A stretch of DNA of 64,000 nt from Phymorhynchus buccinoides (GCA_017654935.2 CM065699.1:20179102-20243101); one strand, 5' to 3'. Numbered from the stretch's first letter, positions 31,640 through 43,982 are shown. Notes: generated by a model not told the origin, from the letters alone. Numbers and translations: made by a program.

Positions 31640-34567
31640 TTGAAAACTATTAAGTGGATGAGTATTTCTAACTTACTTACTGTTCCCGTTGCTTCGCCCA
31701 CAAAAGATGCTAATTTTATTGTTGCCCAGTTTAACCCCCGTTCCGTTGGCGTCCCACAGAAACGTTCTTCTATTAATTATTTCATTGTAGAGAATGATGT
31801 TGATATTTTCTGCATCACTGAATCCTGGCTTCTGCCTTCGGGTGATGAAGCTAAATGCGCTGATCTTTCTCCCCCTGGCTACAAAACCATCTCCTATCCT
31901 CGCTCTTCATGTGGCGGAGGCATTGCCTTTGTCGTGCGTGAAAAACTGTGCCTCCATCTCACCTCTACCTCCCTCTTCCCCTTTCTACACTCCTCCTTTG
32001 AACTGGCCCAGCTCTCCGTTACTCTACGTCAGCACTGCCTACAGCTTTTCTGCCTCTACCGCCCCCCTCCCAACAAGAAAAACAAACTTTCGGACTCCCT
32101 CTTCCTCGACGAGTTTCCCTCTTTGCTGGAGCACTGCAACACTATCAGCGGTGTTCCAATCATCATGGGAGACTTCAACATTCATGTTGATGTTCCCACT
32201 GACCCCCTCACCCTCCGCTTCACCGCACTGCTGGATGACTTCGACCTGCACCAGGCTGTGACCTTCCCCACCCACCAGAAAGGTCACACCCTTGACCTGG
32301 TTATCGTCAGGTGTGACGACGAAGACGTCCTGCGGTCCACTGCTCCTGACTCCTTCCTGGACTTTTCTGACCATCTCTGTGTTCTTTCCTGCCTCCGTTT
32401 ATCTCGCCCTTCATGCCCTCCTGTGTATGCTGAGACCAGGAAGATTTCCTCCATCAACATCACTGCCTTCATGTCTGACCTCAGGGCCAGACTTGACTCA
32501 TCTCTACAGCCTTCTGCCGACCAGCTCCACCACCTCCTGACCAGTCTACTCGACCTCCACGCCCCTGTCATCCATCGCAAGATCTCCAGTAGGCCTCCAT
32601 CACCGTGGTATGCTTCTGTGGCACCTGAGGTGACTCAGGCTAAACAATAATGCTGCCGTGCAGAGCGCCAGTGGGTTAAGACTGGACTTGAAATTCACAA
32701 ACAGATTTTTCGAGCCATGAACAAAATTGTGTCTGACATTATAGATAAGGCCAAATGCTCTTGTTTGAATGCCCAAATTCTCGCTTGTAGTACTTCACGT
32801 CAATTGTTTAGTTTAGCCAACTCCCTCCTTGGTAAACCAAAGTCCACACCTCTACCTTCTTCTATCCCTGTGTCTGAACTCCCTCAACGTTTCTCTGATT
32901 TCTTTCACAGCAAGATAGCCACCATCCGCCACAATCTTGATTCTCAATCTGCTCCACCATCAACTGACTCTGTCCCTGATCCCTCCTTTTCTGGCAGTAT
33001 GTGGTCTGAGTTCCGTTCTGTTTCCACTGATGAGGTTAAGAAGATTTTGACCCGAACTCAGACTAAAACCTGTGAACTAGACCCTCTACCTTTATCTCTC
33101 TTCTCCCAGTGTCTTGATGATCTCCTTCCTTACTTTACATCCATCATCAATGAATCTCTATGTTCAGGCCGCTTTCCAACTCATTTCAAATCTGCAGTTG
33201 TCAAACCTCTCTTAAAGAAGCCTAGTCTCGATCCTGAAAATCTAAAGAACTATCGGCCTGTCTCTAATCTTTCATTCCTAAAGGTGGTTCTTAAACAGCT
33301 GTCTGACCATCTTCAGGTAAACGATCTTTTCTATCCAAACCAGTCTGCTTATCGAGCAGGTCACAGTGCTGAGACAGCCCTCTTAAAGATAACGAACGAC
33401 CTGCTCACTGCCTTGGATGAAAACAAGGTTTCTCTTCTCTCTCTCCTTGATCTTTCTGCAGCGTTTGACACTATCGACCACTCCATCCTCATTTCTAGAC
33501 TTCACACCTCCTTTGGTCTATCTGGGGCTGTTCTTTCCTGGTTTTCTTCCTACCTCTCTGATCGCACACAGACAGTTGTTGTCAATGGTTCTTCATCTCT
33601 TCCAAAAGGTCTTCAGTTCGGTGTGCCCCAAGGTTCAGTCTTAGGCCCTATCCTTTTTGTTCTTTATACCCAACCTCTCTCTGCCATCATCAACCAGCAT
33701 TCTATTCTACATCATAGCTTTTCTGATGACAATCAACTATACATTTCTGCCCACTTGAGTCAATTAGATCAAATGATTTCTTCTTCTAAGTTGTGCATCT
33801 CTGCTGTTAAAACATGGATGTTTTACAACAAACTGCAACTAAATGCTGAAAAGACAGAGATGATTCTTGTAGCCTCTAACCACACAATTAAAACTCAGGT
33901 TCTCCCAGGTTCTGTCGACATTGATGGCACTGAGATCAAGCTATCGGCATCCGTCCGCAATCTAGGTGTTACTTTGGACCAAACCCTTTCTTTCAAACAG
34001 CATGTTTCCAATGTTTGCAAGGCTTGCTATCTAGAACATCGAAGAATTAGTTCCATCCGCCGTTTCCTCTCTCAAGATGCCCTGAAGACTCTAGTATGTG
34101 CTTTTGTCCTGTCTCGCCTTGACTACTGTAACTCACTTCTTGCTGGCTGTCCATCAATTCTCATCTCTAAGCTCCAACGGGTCCAGAATAATGCTGCTCG
34201 TCTCATTTCTCGCTCCCCTAGGTACGATCACATCACTCCGGTTCTTCGTTCCCTACATTGGCTCCCAGTTCAATCACGTATTGACTACAAACTTCTCCTC
34301 CTTGCCTTCAAGTCACTGAATGATCAAGCTCCCGTGTATCTCTCTGATCTTCTTCATCTCTATGTCCCAGCTCGCCAACTACGTTCGTCTTCTGATTCTC
34401 GTCTCCTTTCCATTCCCTCCATCCGTCTCAAATCTGCTGGCCAACGTTCTTTTTCTTGTCAAGCACCATCTCTGTGGAATTCTCTGCCTTCTCCTCTCCG
34501 ACACTCCAACTCAGTCTCCTCATTCAAAACCTCTCTTAAAACCCATCTTTTTCCTGCTGCGCCCTAA
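31640..34567 (+). pseudogene. L2/CR1-like LINE ORF: AP endonuclease + reverse transcriptase, one in-frame stop
   Basis: The endonuclease part (to 32650) has NFIVAQFNPRSVG, IMGDFNIHVD and FSDHLCVL. After a TAA at 32648-32650 the same frame continues. RT motifs are NYRPVSNLSFL, SLLDLSAAFDTIDHSIL, GVPQGSVLGPILF and FSDDNQLY (the [FY]xDD site, here FSDD). The C-terminus is RSFSCQAPSLWNSLPSPLR and SFKTSLKTHLF. The single stop suggests a young, nearly intact copy. The element lies in ZNFX1 intron 11 in sense orientation, and its 3' end is at about 35165. Confidence 0.92.
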
Positions 34568-34640
34568 ATATTTGATCAGTTGTCTATCGTTGTGTGCACG
34601 TGAGGGAAGATTGAATAAGAGGTTTGTGCTGTGTTTTGTG

Positions 34641-34713
<73 letters not shown>

Positions 34714-35165
34714 GTGTGTGTGTGTGTGAGCATGAATGTGTGCATACATGTGTGCTTGTGTGTGTTTTGGTTTTGTGGGTTGTGTGTGCACGCATGTGTG
34801 TGTGTGTGTGTGTGTTTGTGTGCGTGTCTGTGTGTCTGTCTGCGTGCGTACGTTTTTGTGTGAGGGTGTTGGTGTATGTGTGTTGGTGTATGTGGTCAGT
34901 CCATGCGGCTCAGTTGCTGTGGCTTACCGAATGGGGTATGAACGAGTTGGCTTCGATAAATGTGTGTGTTTATGTGTGCGTGTGCGTGTGCGTGTGTGTG
35001 TGTGTTAGAGAGAGAGAGAGAGTTGCTTTGTATATGCACTGTTGCTGGTTGGTGTCACTCTTGAATGCTGTTTTTGTTGTCTGTTGATGAATCATTGATT
35101 GTAAAGCGCTTTGGGCTCATCTGAGGTAAAGCGCTATATAAATGTACAATTATTTTTATTATTAT
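34568..35165 (+). mobile_element. 3' UTR and tail of the L2-like LINE
   Basis: A long GT microsatellite (about 34645-34735, with more GT/GA to 35022) is followed by GTAAAGCGCTTTGGGCTCAT and AAAGCGCTATATAAATGTAC, ending in ATTATTTTTATTATTAT. This tail is typical of L2/CR1-like elements. Confidence 0.9.
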
Positions 35166-35329
35166 AAGTGACTGTAGAGGAACACTTTTATACCTGTTTG
35201 GGTTGCATGGCTTCGCTGAGTTGTGAAGTGTGAATGTTTAAACACTATGTACGCTATAGCGTACATTCGTGTTGAACGGTTGTAAAGGGAAGCAATCGGC
35301 CAGTGTTGAATGAGTTAAAACTATCTCCC

Positions 35330-35406
35330 TTAAGTTATAAGAGCCTTCCCTTATAAGACCTCATTTTGGATGATTTTTTAAGGTCTTATAAGGGAGGTTC
35401 CACTGT
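35330..35406. repeat. Half of a mariner-like MITE
   Basis: AGGTCTTATAAGGGAGGTTC with CACTGTA, and CCCTTATAAGACCTCATTTT, match the 9880-10039 family. Confidence 0.8.
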
Positions 35407-35419
35407 ATTACATGATCTC

Positions 35420-35575
35420 ATTGTCATTTCATCGTATTGTAATGCTGATGATCTCATTGTCATTTCATCGTATTATAATGCCGATATTGCCAGGATTGTC
35501 TGCGTCGCTCAGTGAGGACTCAAGCGGATGAGTACAAGACGGTGTCTCAGGAAGTGAAAGAATTGAGCCTGGGTA
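35420..35575 (+). pseudogene. Upstream copy 1 of the exon 12 5' edge
   Basis: TGATCTCATTGTCATTTCAT precedes GATATTGCCAGGATTGTCTG, identical over the acceptor to the real exon. The exon-like part (35494-35572) then diverges after GAGTACAAG and ends in GGGTATTATTAATAATAAT. Confidence 0.92.
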
Positions 35576-36109
35576 TTATTAATAATAATACATAGTATTT
35601 ATATATATTTATTTTTACTACAGGGGTTGCGCTAGTGTTTTTGAAAATGCAAAAAAATGCGTAAGGGAAGCAAAAAATCGCGTCAAAGAACAGATAAATC
35701 TAAGCTAAAAACAATGAAAACAAGACCAGCAACAAAAACATGCATTTTTATTCACTAATCAGTCATTTTCGGCGATCTAAGCACTCCTCAAAGTCGACAT
35801 GAGCCCTGTTGATCACCCCAATGCGCTTACAGTGATTTTCCCGCCACACTGCACTGCGCCTACTGGCAGTACTGGACAGTGGCACTTTTCTATAGTCTGT
35901 TCCAATGTTTGGTGTAGCAGAACCACTATACGTGTAGGGACCGTACGACTTCTAAAGTCTGATTCACCATCTAGACTCAGATGCGATTTTGAGCGGACGT
36001 CATTTTGCGTACGGATTACGCGTAAACGCCGTAAAAATGCGTCAACGATTTTTAAAATGCGTCAAATACGCAAGAAATATGCGTTAGCGCGACCCCTGTT
36101 ACTATTACG

Positions 36110-36227
36110 TATACATGATCTCATTATACTGCCGATATTCCCAGGATTGTCTGCGTCGCTCAGTGAGGACTCAAGCGGATGAGTACAAGGCGGTGTCTCA
36201 GGAACTGAAAGCATTGAGTATGGGTAT
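36110..36227 (+). pseudogene. Upstream copy 2 of the exon 12 5' edge
   Basis: The exon-like part 36145-36223 follows GATATTCCCAG and is nearly identical to copy 1. It is cut at GGGTATT by a MITE (36228-36445). Confidence 0.92.
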
Positions 36228-36445
36228 TCAGGGCTCCCAGGGACCCCCATTTGGGGGTCTATGAAGTACTAACATTCTAAAGGACCCTCTGAAAGAATGT
36301 GCAGGGGGTCTCAAGGATGCACTAGAAAAATTCTTTTAAGCATTCGCAATGCCACTGGGACCCTCTATCCCACCTCTAGGACCCTCTACGCTGTAAGTAA
36401 AGGAGTCCCTGGGACCCCTTGTTTTGCCCCTTGATTGGGAGCCCT
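36228..36445. mobile_element. hAT-like MITE
   Basis: The ends CAGGGCTCCCAGGGAC and TTGGGAGCCCTG are inverted, with GTATT on both sides. The insertion lies within a copy of the exon 12 edge; copy 1 gives the empty-site sequence GGGTATTATTAATAATA. Confidence 0.82.
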
Positions 36446-36492
36446 GGTATTATTACTATTACATGATCTCATTATACTGCCGATATTGCCAG

Positions 36493-36696
36493 GATTGTCT
36501 GCGTCGCTCAGTGAGGACTCAAGCGGATGAGTACAAGGTGGCGTCGCAGGAGCTCAGAGAGCTGAGGATGGGGGAGGACAAGAACATCCTGGAAGAGGCC
36601 ACCATCATTGGCATGACAACCACCGGCGCCGCCCGATACCGACGAGTGCTGACCACCCTGCGCTGTCCCATTGTCATGCTGGAGGAGGCTGCAGAG
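36493..36696 (+). CDS. ZNFX1: ZNFX1 exon 12 with motif II
   Basis: This exon of 68 codons, phase 0 at both ends, lies between TTGCCAG|GATTGT and GCAGAG|GTTAGG. It encodes DCLRRSVRTQADEYKVASQE, then ILEEATIIGMTTTGAARYRR and ends CPIVMLEEAAE. GMTTTGAA and EEAAE are ZNFX1-family helicase signatures; EEAA is the DEAG/DEAA-type Walker B. The first roughly 80 bases with the acceptor occur twice more upstream (35494 and 36145). Confidence 0.96.
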
Positions 36697-36795
36697 GTTA
36701 GGGTCCATTGTTGTGATAACGGGGGTGGCAGGGTTGAGGAAGTTTAAAAGAAGAAAAAAGTGGGGACATTTTTTGTATGTATCTAAATGCATATA

Positions 36796-37346
36796 CAGTC
36801 TAATACGCTTAAGTCGACGTGCCAGCAGCAATTGATTTTATGTCGAGTTATGCGTCAGTCGACTTATCCATCAGTCGGATATCTCGACTTTACAGACGTT
36901 TTTAAAAAAAATAGTCGACTTATTCGTCAGTCGGATATCTCGACTTTATAGACGTTTTGAGAAAAAAATGTCGACTTATCCGTCAGTCAGATATCTCGAC
37001 TTCACAGACACTTTCAGAAGATAATGTTGACTTATACTCTTTGTGTGTGTGTTCGTGTGTGCGTGCGCACGTGTGTGTAGGGGGTAGGTAGGTAGGTGTT
37101 TTTATGCCAGGAAGAGAGAGAGCTGGCTGTGTATCTTTCCTTTTACAATTATGTTTTGAGCACAAGGGCAAATACCATGTATAAGCCCACCCCCTTTTTG
37201 GGGCCTCAAACTGTGCAAAGGATGGTGGGGGTGGGGGCTTAAACTCGGTATTTTACGGTACGCGAACGTCCCTATTTTCTCCCACCGGAAATTGTTGACG
37301 TCACACGACAATAAAACTGTCAAGCATAATTGCAAACGTCACACAC

Positions 37347-37378
<32 letters not shown>

Positions 37379-37381
37379 GTA

Positions 37382-37424
<43 letters not shown>

Positions 37425-37713
37425 TCACGGCACGCATTAAAAAAGAGACAGATCAAAATAGAACAAGACTGGTGTGACTTAAGTCAGGAAGTCAGGGGGG
37501 GGAAAACAAAAGTCAGGAAGTCAGGAAGTCGACTTATCCGTTTGACGTTTAGAAAAAATCTCGTCGACATAGACGAACGTCGAGTTATACGTTGTCGAGA
37601 TATCCGTTGTTATCAAAAGTCTTTTAAAGAGCACTTTTGGCTGGGAAATGATAAATCCATCGACTTACGCAAAAGTCGACTTAAGCATGTATCGACTTAT
37701 AAGTATCCAGCTG
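36796..37713. mobile_element. pogo/mariner-like element flanked by TA
   Basis: The ends CAGTCTAATACGCTTAAGTC and its inverted relative (ACTTATAAGTATCCAGCTG) are flanked by TA. Near the left end a unit of about 57 bp (GTCGACTTATCCGTCAGTCG, GATATCTCGACTT) is repeated three times. Inside are the palindromic repeat 37155-37262 and CA tracts at 37340-37422. Confidence 0.78.
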
Positions 37714-38060
37714 TATTTGCATATATAATCATGATTCAAGTGGTTTTTTTCCCCCCCAAAGAGTACTTTGAGAACAGAAATAAATAAGGTTGATAGTACA
37801 TGTACATGTACGTTTTAGCAAGCAACCTTTTAACAGGTGTTTACCCACTTGGCCCTGCAGTTACCGACATTAGAATGGTACTGCGGTAGGGTCATGCATG
37901 TCGTAGGAGGCGACTAGGATCATATATCATACTGGGGATAACACCGCTCTTGTTGGGCGGAAGTCTTCCCTGACGAAGTCAACAGCCTAGGGCGGAAGTG
38001 TTCCAAGATGAACTCAACGGCCACTGCGTTCATGTTTGGGGGCGAGCCACATCACATATA

Positions 38061-38993
38061 CAGACCTGTTTTCCCTACGGATTTGTCTGTAATTATTACG
38101 TTTTGAGACCTCCGATTACGCTATTACGGTCAGCAACAACAAAATCCGCATTTCTGCTGAACGAGTGCGAAAAAAAAAGAGAGAAGAAGTTGTGCATGTA
38201 GACATCGTCAACATCGGTAAAAACGAACCATTCTCATGCCGAAATTGAAGAATTTAATCAGCGATATCACGATCTGACCACTAAATTTCACCACCACTTT
38301 TATGCACATGTGTCATCACTGAGCAGTTTATGATCAAAGTTTGAACTGAAACAGTCGCGATCGTGTCGATCTTTACGAACTCTGTGCACACGTAAATGCG
38401 AAGTCAACTTCCAAGTTGAAACTAGGTGATCGGTCTCACTCCATAAGTTGGAACTCAATGAATGGTCTCACTTCACAAAAAAGAAGTTGAAAAGCAGCTC
38501 CTTTCCGTTATCAAACTGATAAATCGGCGTTAGTGTGTGCACTGAAACACTTGCTGAATGCAAACAACTCACAAAATCCGATAAATGAAAGCAGCTGGCG
38601 CATTAACGTTTGCCGTGATTTCGTATCTGCGGTGTGCGCTGCGCCATTTTGTCAGTCGAGTTGTATGCGCGGTAAAAGATTTGTGTGTGCAAACTGTGAC
38701 TGAAAATGAACTGCCAGTGCGTTACTTTGTCATGTTTTGTGTTGTGTTCTGTCATTGTGTCGAATCCAGTATTTAGTAGGTCCGTTAAGGCGAAGATTAG
38801 TGCAACACGGGCCGTCGAAGTTGCAGCATGCTTGTACGCCCCCCCCCCCCCTCCGCTCAACAAAAGGTTTGACGGCAGCGAAAAATTCTGGTGAAAGGAT
38901 TTCTCGGACAGCAAAATTACGGACAGATGCCTGAAATTACTGTTTTCAGAGCTTGGGATTACTGACAGTAAAGATTTGGGGTAAACAGGTCTG
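38061..38993. mobile_element. Non-autonomous DNA transposon with a 6-bp target duplication
   Basis: The ends CAGACCTGTTTTCCC and GGGTAAACAGGTCTG are flanked by CATATA on both sides (38055-38060 and 38994-38999). No convincing transposase ORF remains. Confidence 0.88.
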
Positions 38994-39141
38994 CATATAT
39001 AGCGTGGATATCGGCTGCCAGGCAACGAATTCGGAGTGCACTGACTGCATATCAGTGTGGGACATAAAACCAGTCCACACGCCACCAGCAAATGGGAACG
39101 CAGAAGAAGAAGAAGAAGTTTACCCACTTTACCAGGTGTAA

Positions 39142-40697
39142 CCCTTTCGCCGCCGATGTCACATTTATGCACCATAATGGTTTAACACCCATGTCATTAA
39201 AAGGCATCGAATCAGGGCCTGTTATTCGACTATCCCATTTTCTTAATTTTGGGAGGCAAGGATAGTAGCTGGGCAAGTAGTGTCCAAAACCATGCATTTT
39301 CGTGCTACAAGCATGGAATTTGGTACATGTGATTGTCTTTGGGTACTAAACAATTATAGCTACAGAGGCAGTTGACATTTGTTGATTTTTAAACAAATTC
39401 AAAATGGCCGCCGATCGGTCTACCACATAAAAGGAATCGAGTGTAAGAGTTGCAAATTTTATATTATAAGCACTAAATTTGGCTCACAAGCACACATGTA
39501 TATCCAAAATAAAACCTGTTATGCAATTATGACAAAATATTTATAAGTGCTTTCTTTTAATAAATTCAAAATGTCCGCCAATGTTTTAAGTTATGACTAC
39601 CTCATAAAACAATTTAAGGTTATAAGCACAGCATTTGGCATACATTGACACTTGTAAATGCTTAATACATGCTGTTACACAATCATGAACAATTATATTC
39701 ATATTTATATTCTTAAATAAATTCAAAATGGCTGCCAGTCAGCTTGTGTTATGGCTACCACAGGGAAAGAGTTAAAGCTTAAAGTTTCAAATTTAATTAT
39801 ATAAGCACCAAACTTGACATACATGTACACTTGTAAACGTTTTACGACGTTTTACACAATCATGACAACATATATGCATATTTATTTGTAAATATATTCA
39901 AAATGTCTGCCAAATTATTACTACTAGATTTAAAAAAAGGTTAGAGTTGCAATAAACACATCACTTTCCACCCTTACAGAACGCATAAAATACATAGCCC
40001 AAAATTTGAAGCGATTCTGTTCAGTAGTTCATGAGATACAGCTGAACTTTTATACAAACTTCCTTGCACCATGGTACACCACCACACAAAATTTGAAGCG
40101 ATTCTGTTCATTAGTTCACAAAATAAAGCGCTGGAAAAATTACATAGCCGAAAGAAGGAAATTTCGGTTTTCAAGGTCAAACTTCAAGGTCAAGGTCAGC
40201 ACGGTGTTGATTAACGAAAGGAAGCACATTATTTTCTTTTATTCTTTTCAGAACACAGAACAAATCGTAAAGTTAAAATTAAATTTATTGAGTTTCTTTC
40301 TTAGGTTCACAAACTGATACATTGGACACAAACAAAGTTTTATTAAAGCAAACTATATATATAAGAGGAAAGTTTAATGGTGCGGTTGTTTTTTCTTCTT
40401 CAATTCTTGTACGTTTTGTTTGGGTCCCAAGGAGCTGCATAGGTTCTGGGTTAAGGGGTAATGCCCTTTTGGGGGTCCAGGGGGTGAAGTCCCTGGGCAT
40501 TTCTGCAATTTAGTGATTATAAAAAACTAAAATCGAGCTTTTTTTAATTTTTACTATTGTATAATGTACATGCTTCGGGCAGAGAGTGACCCAGGAAACC
40601 CAGGAAACCCCCCTGCCTCCCCTCCTCTCTCTCTCTCTCTCTATGCAGGTAAAACACACACACACACACACACACCACACACACACACACACAACCA

Positions 40698-40730
<33 letters not shown>

Positions 40731-41736
40731 ACACACACTGCAATGTGCTCATGTTATTGGACTAGCCCACTCTAGTCTTTATCCTGTCTTCCTCTTCTTG
40801 ACAGTGTGTTTACTACAAAGCGATGATAAGTTGATAGATGTAGTCAGTTGAACTGATCTGCCAAAACAAAGACAGTGACAGATCAAGGATTAGATCTAGA
40901 ATTGTGAAACAAGAAAAGTGTATGCCAAAGTAATTTCTACACATGTTTTTATTCACACGATTTCTCAATTGGAAAACATTTCCTAAAAAATAATAAAGCA
41001 ATTAATCTTCTTTTTGTCTGCTAGAGTCTGAAAGAGTAGAGAGCTGAATGTCAGACATACTGATAGTATACAGTCCCAGTAATAAAGGCTTCTCCATTAA
41101 GTTGCAAGATCACAATCTCGCAAAATGTTACTCTTCTTACTATAGAGACATTATACGAGCTCTTTCATGACATTTTACACGGCAAAACTTACCTGGGTCA
41201 CTATACTTTCTTTCAACTTTCGATTTTATAGCTTTGCCTCATGACGGAGGCAGGCATATTGTAAATTTGATGCTGCGGTGCAGTGGGATCAAGAAAATGC
41301 TTTGCAAAAAAAGCCCACGCAATAAAATCAATATGTATGTATTGTAATACAAATACAATAAAGTGTTTTAATTAATAGATAAGAAAATTAATTTTATGTT
41401 TACCTTTTTTATTTATAAAAATTCACTGCTGACTGCTTCTGGGTTAAAATTCGTCGACTGCTCGCGCCGATTTCAATCAATTATTTCTTCGTTTAAGAGG
41501 GTTATTTGCAATGCCTCTGTATCTAAAATAATTTAGAATGTATTCAAGATTATATTGCACCAAATTTTACGTTAGTAGTTTGCAAGGTTTAGGCCTTTTT
41601 TGGACATAACATGCGCAGCTATAGGCCTAATGTTATGTATGTCACAGAGGAATTCCCAATATTGCAGATTTTTTTTCTCTACCCAGTTAAGTTTAATGGT
41701 ATTTGTTTGCTGAAAAAATGGCTGGCGGCAAAAGGG
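39142..41736. mobile_element. TTAACCCTTTC element split by a 2.36-kb insertion
   Basis: The left part 39142-39262 and right part 41622-41736 match 49643-49880. GTAA stands on the left and TTAA on the right. Confidence 0.85.
39263..41621. mobile_element. Inserted element with TAGCTG inverted ends
   Basis: TAGCTGGGCAAGTAGTGTCC and GGACATAACATGCGCAGCTA are inverted. TAG is repeated at both junctions, and the undamaged relative at about 49763 reads GGATAGGCC. Inside are four copies of a unit of about 160 bp with ATTCAAAATGGC (39400-39910), a copy of the 30915-31440 repeat (39955-40230) and CT/CA tracts (40621-40738). Confidence 0.75.
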
Positions 41737-42029
41737 TTAACCCTGCCCAGTCATGTGTCTACTACATGGTGTGTGATGTCATTGATGATGTCATAACTTT
41801 TGACGTCATAGTACTGGGAATGATGGTTTTTGCTTTAGACAAGTCAGGAAAAAAAAAAAAAAAAGAAGCAGGAAAATTATATCTCTAGACCATTTTTTCA
41901 GATTGAGTCTAACAGGTCTCTTCTAAATTTTATTTTAAGAAGATCGATAACTTCTCTGTTTTCCTCTGAAGGGGTTAAAAGTTCACTCAGTCAGATCATG
42001 ACCAAAAGATGATGGGAGTGATTGCGTGT

Positions 42030-43394
42030 GAGTGTTGGGGTAGGAGTGGGTGTGTGGGTTTGTCAGTGGGTGTAGGAGAATTGGTGCACCTCTATAATGT
42101 AAGATTGTTGGGGTAGGAGTGGGTGTGTGGGTTTGTCAGTGGGTGTAGAATTGGTGCACCTCTATAATGTAAGATTGTTGGGGTAGGAGTGGGTGTGTCA
42201 GTGGGTGTAGGAGAATTGGTGCACCTCTATAATGTAAGATTGTTGGGGTAGGAGTGGGTGTGACAGTGGGTGTAGGAGAATTGGTGCACCTTTATAATGT
42301 AAGATTGTTGGGGTAGGAGTGGGTGTGTGGGTTTGTCAGTGGGTGTAGAATTGGTGCACCTCTATAATGTAAGATTGTTGGGGTAGGAGTGGGTGTGTCA
42401 GTGGGTGTAGGAGAATTGGTGCACCTTTATAATGTAAGATTGTTGGGGTAGGAGTGGGTTTGTCAGTGGGTGTAGGAGAATAATGTAAGATTGGGTGAGT
42501 GGGTTGGTGCACCTCTATAATGTAAGATTGTTGGGGTGGGTGAGTGGGTTTGTCAGTGGATGTAGGAGAATTGGTGCACCTTTATGATGTAAGATTGTTG
42601 GGGTAGGAGTGGGTGTGTGGGTTTGTCAGTGGGTGTAGGAGAATTGGTGCACCTTTATGATGTAAGATTGTTGGGGTAGGAGTGGGTGTGTCAGTGGGTG
42701 TAGAATTGGTGCACCTCTATAATGTAAGATTGTTGGGGTAGGAGTGGGTGTGTGGGTTTGTCAATGGGTGTAGAATTGGTACACCTCTATAATGTAAGAT
42801 TGTTGGGGTAGGAGTGGGTGTGTGGGTTTGTCAGTGGGTGTAGGAGAATTGGTGCACCTCTATAATGTAAGATTGTTGGGGTAGGAGTGGGTGTGTCAGT
42901 GGGTGTAGGAGAATTGGTGCACCTCTATAATGTAAGATTGTTGGGGTAGGAGTGGGTGTGTCAGTGGGTGTAGGAGAATTGGTGCACCTTTATAATGTAA
43001 GATTGTTGGGGTAGGAGTGGGTGTGTGGGTTTGTCAGTGGGTGTAGAATTGGTGCACCTCTATAATGTAAGATTGTTGGGGTAGGAGTGGGTGTGTCAGT
43101 GGGTGTAGGAGAATTGGTGCACCTCTATAATGTAAGATTGTTGGGGTAGGAGTGGGTTTGTCAATGGGTGTAGAATTGGTGCACCTCTATAATGTAAGAT
43201 TGTTGGGGTAGGAGTGGGTTTGTCAGTGGGTGTAGGAGAATTGGTGCACCTTTATAATGTAAGATTGTTGGGGTAGGAGTGGGTTTGTCAATGGGTGTAG
43301 AGGAGTGGGTTTGTCAATTGGTACACCTCTATAATGTAAGATTGTTGGGGTAGGAGTGGGTTTGTCAGTGGGTGTAGGAGAATTGGTACACCTT
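42030..43394 (+). repeat. Minisatellite of 60-72 bp units, about 20 copies
   Basis: The unit holds TTGGGGTAGGAGTGGGTGTG, GGTTTGTCAGTGGGTGTAG and GGTGCACCTCTATAATGTAA. Length variants lack GTGTGGGTTT or GGAGAA. The array resumes briefly at 43862-43955 after an inserted element. Confidence 0.96.
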
Positions 43395-43402
43395 TATAAG
43401 GT

Positions 43403-43861
43403 AGGGCTTCCAGCCATCCCCCCTAAGGGGTATTTGTCCCAGGAAACAGTCAAAAATGGCACCCTGTCCCTGGAATCCATTTTTCTGTCTGTTGTCCCTG
43501 GAAACTGAGTAGAATAAAAAAAAATTGTAGAACAATCACTTGTCTTGTTTGCTGGCCTTGCTATTGAACACAGGAACACCCAACACAACACTTAAAATGT
43601 TTCCTAACATGCATGTTGCACATAGGTTACTGAACACCAAGGGACCTTGAATATTGAAGCACATTGGCACCAAAAAACATCAAGAATACAGAAAAAAAAC
43701 CAGTCACAGAAATGTTGCTAGATCATGAAATAATTGGAAGTTAATGCTCGTTTTGACCCTGATGCATGACATTGCGATGTTTGTCCCTGGAAATAAGTCT
43801 GTGTTCCCTGGTTTTTTCTGTAGTTTGTCCTTGGAAACTGCAGCAGAGGGTTGGCAGCCCT
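43403..43861. mobile_element. hAT-like MITE inserted in the minisatellite
   Basis: The ends AGGGCTTCCAGCC and GGTTGGCAGCCCT are roughly inverted. The flanks TATAAGGT and GATAATGT each differ by one base from the minisatellite's TATAATGT, fitting an 8-bp hAT target duplication. Confidence 0.8.
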
Positions 43862-43982
43862 GATAATGTAAGATTGTTGGGGTGGGTGGGTTGGTGGGTT
43901 TGTCAGTGGGTGGGTGGGTTTGTCAGTGGGTGTAGGAGAATTGGTGCACCTTTAAAATGTATGATTTTGCTGACTCATGCAG

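Noticed and set aside
38603..39175. 190-codon minus-strand ORF
   Set aside because: It crosses the end of a non-autonomous transposon into flanking sequence and has no recognisable domain.
42030..43394. Minisatellite as a CRISPR array
   Set aside because: The units are contiguous variants without unique spacers, in an intron.
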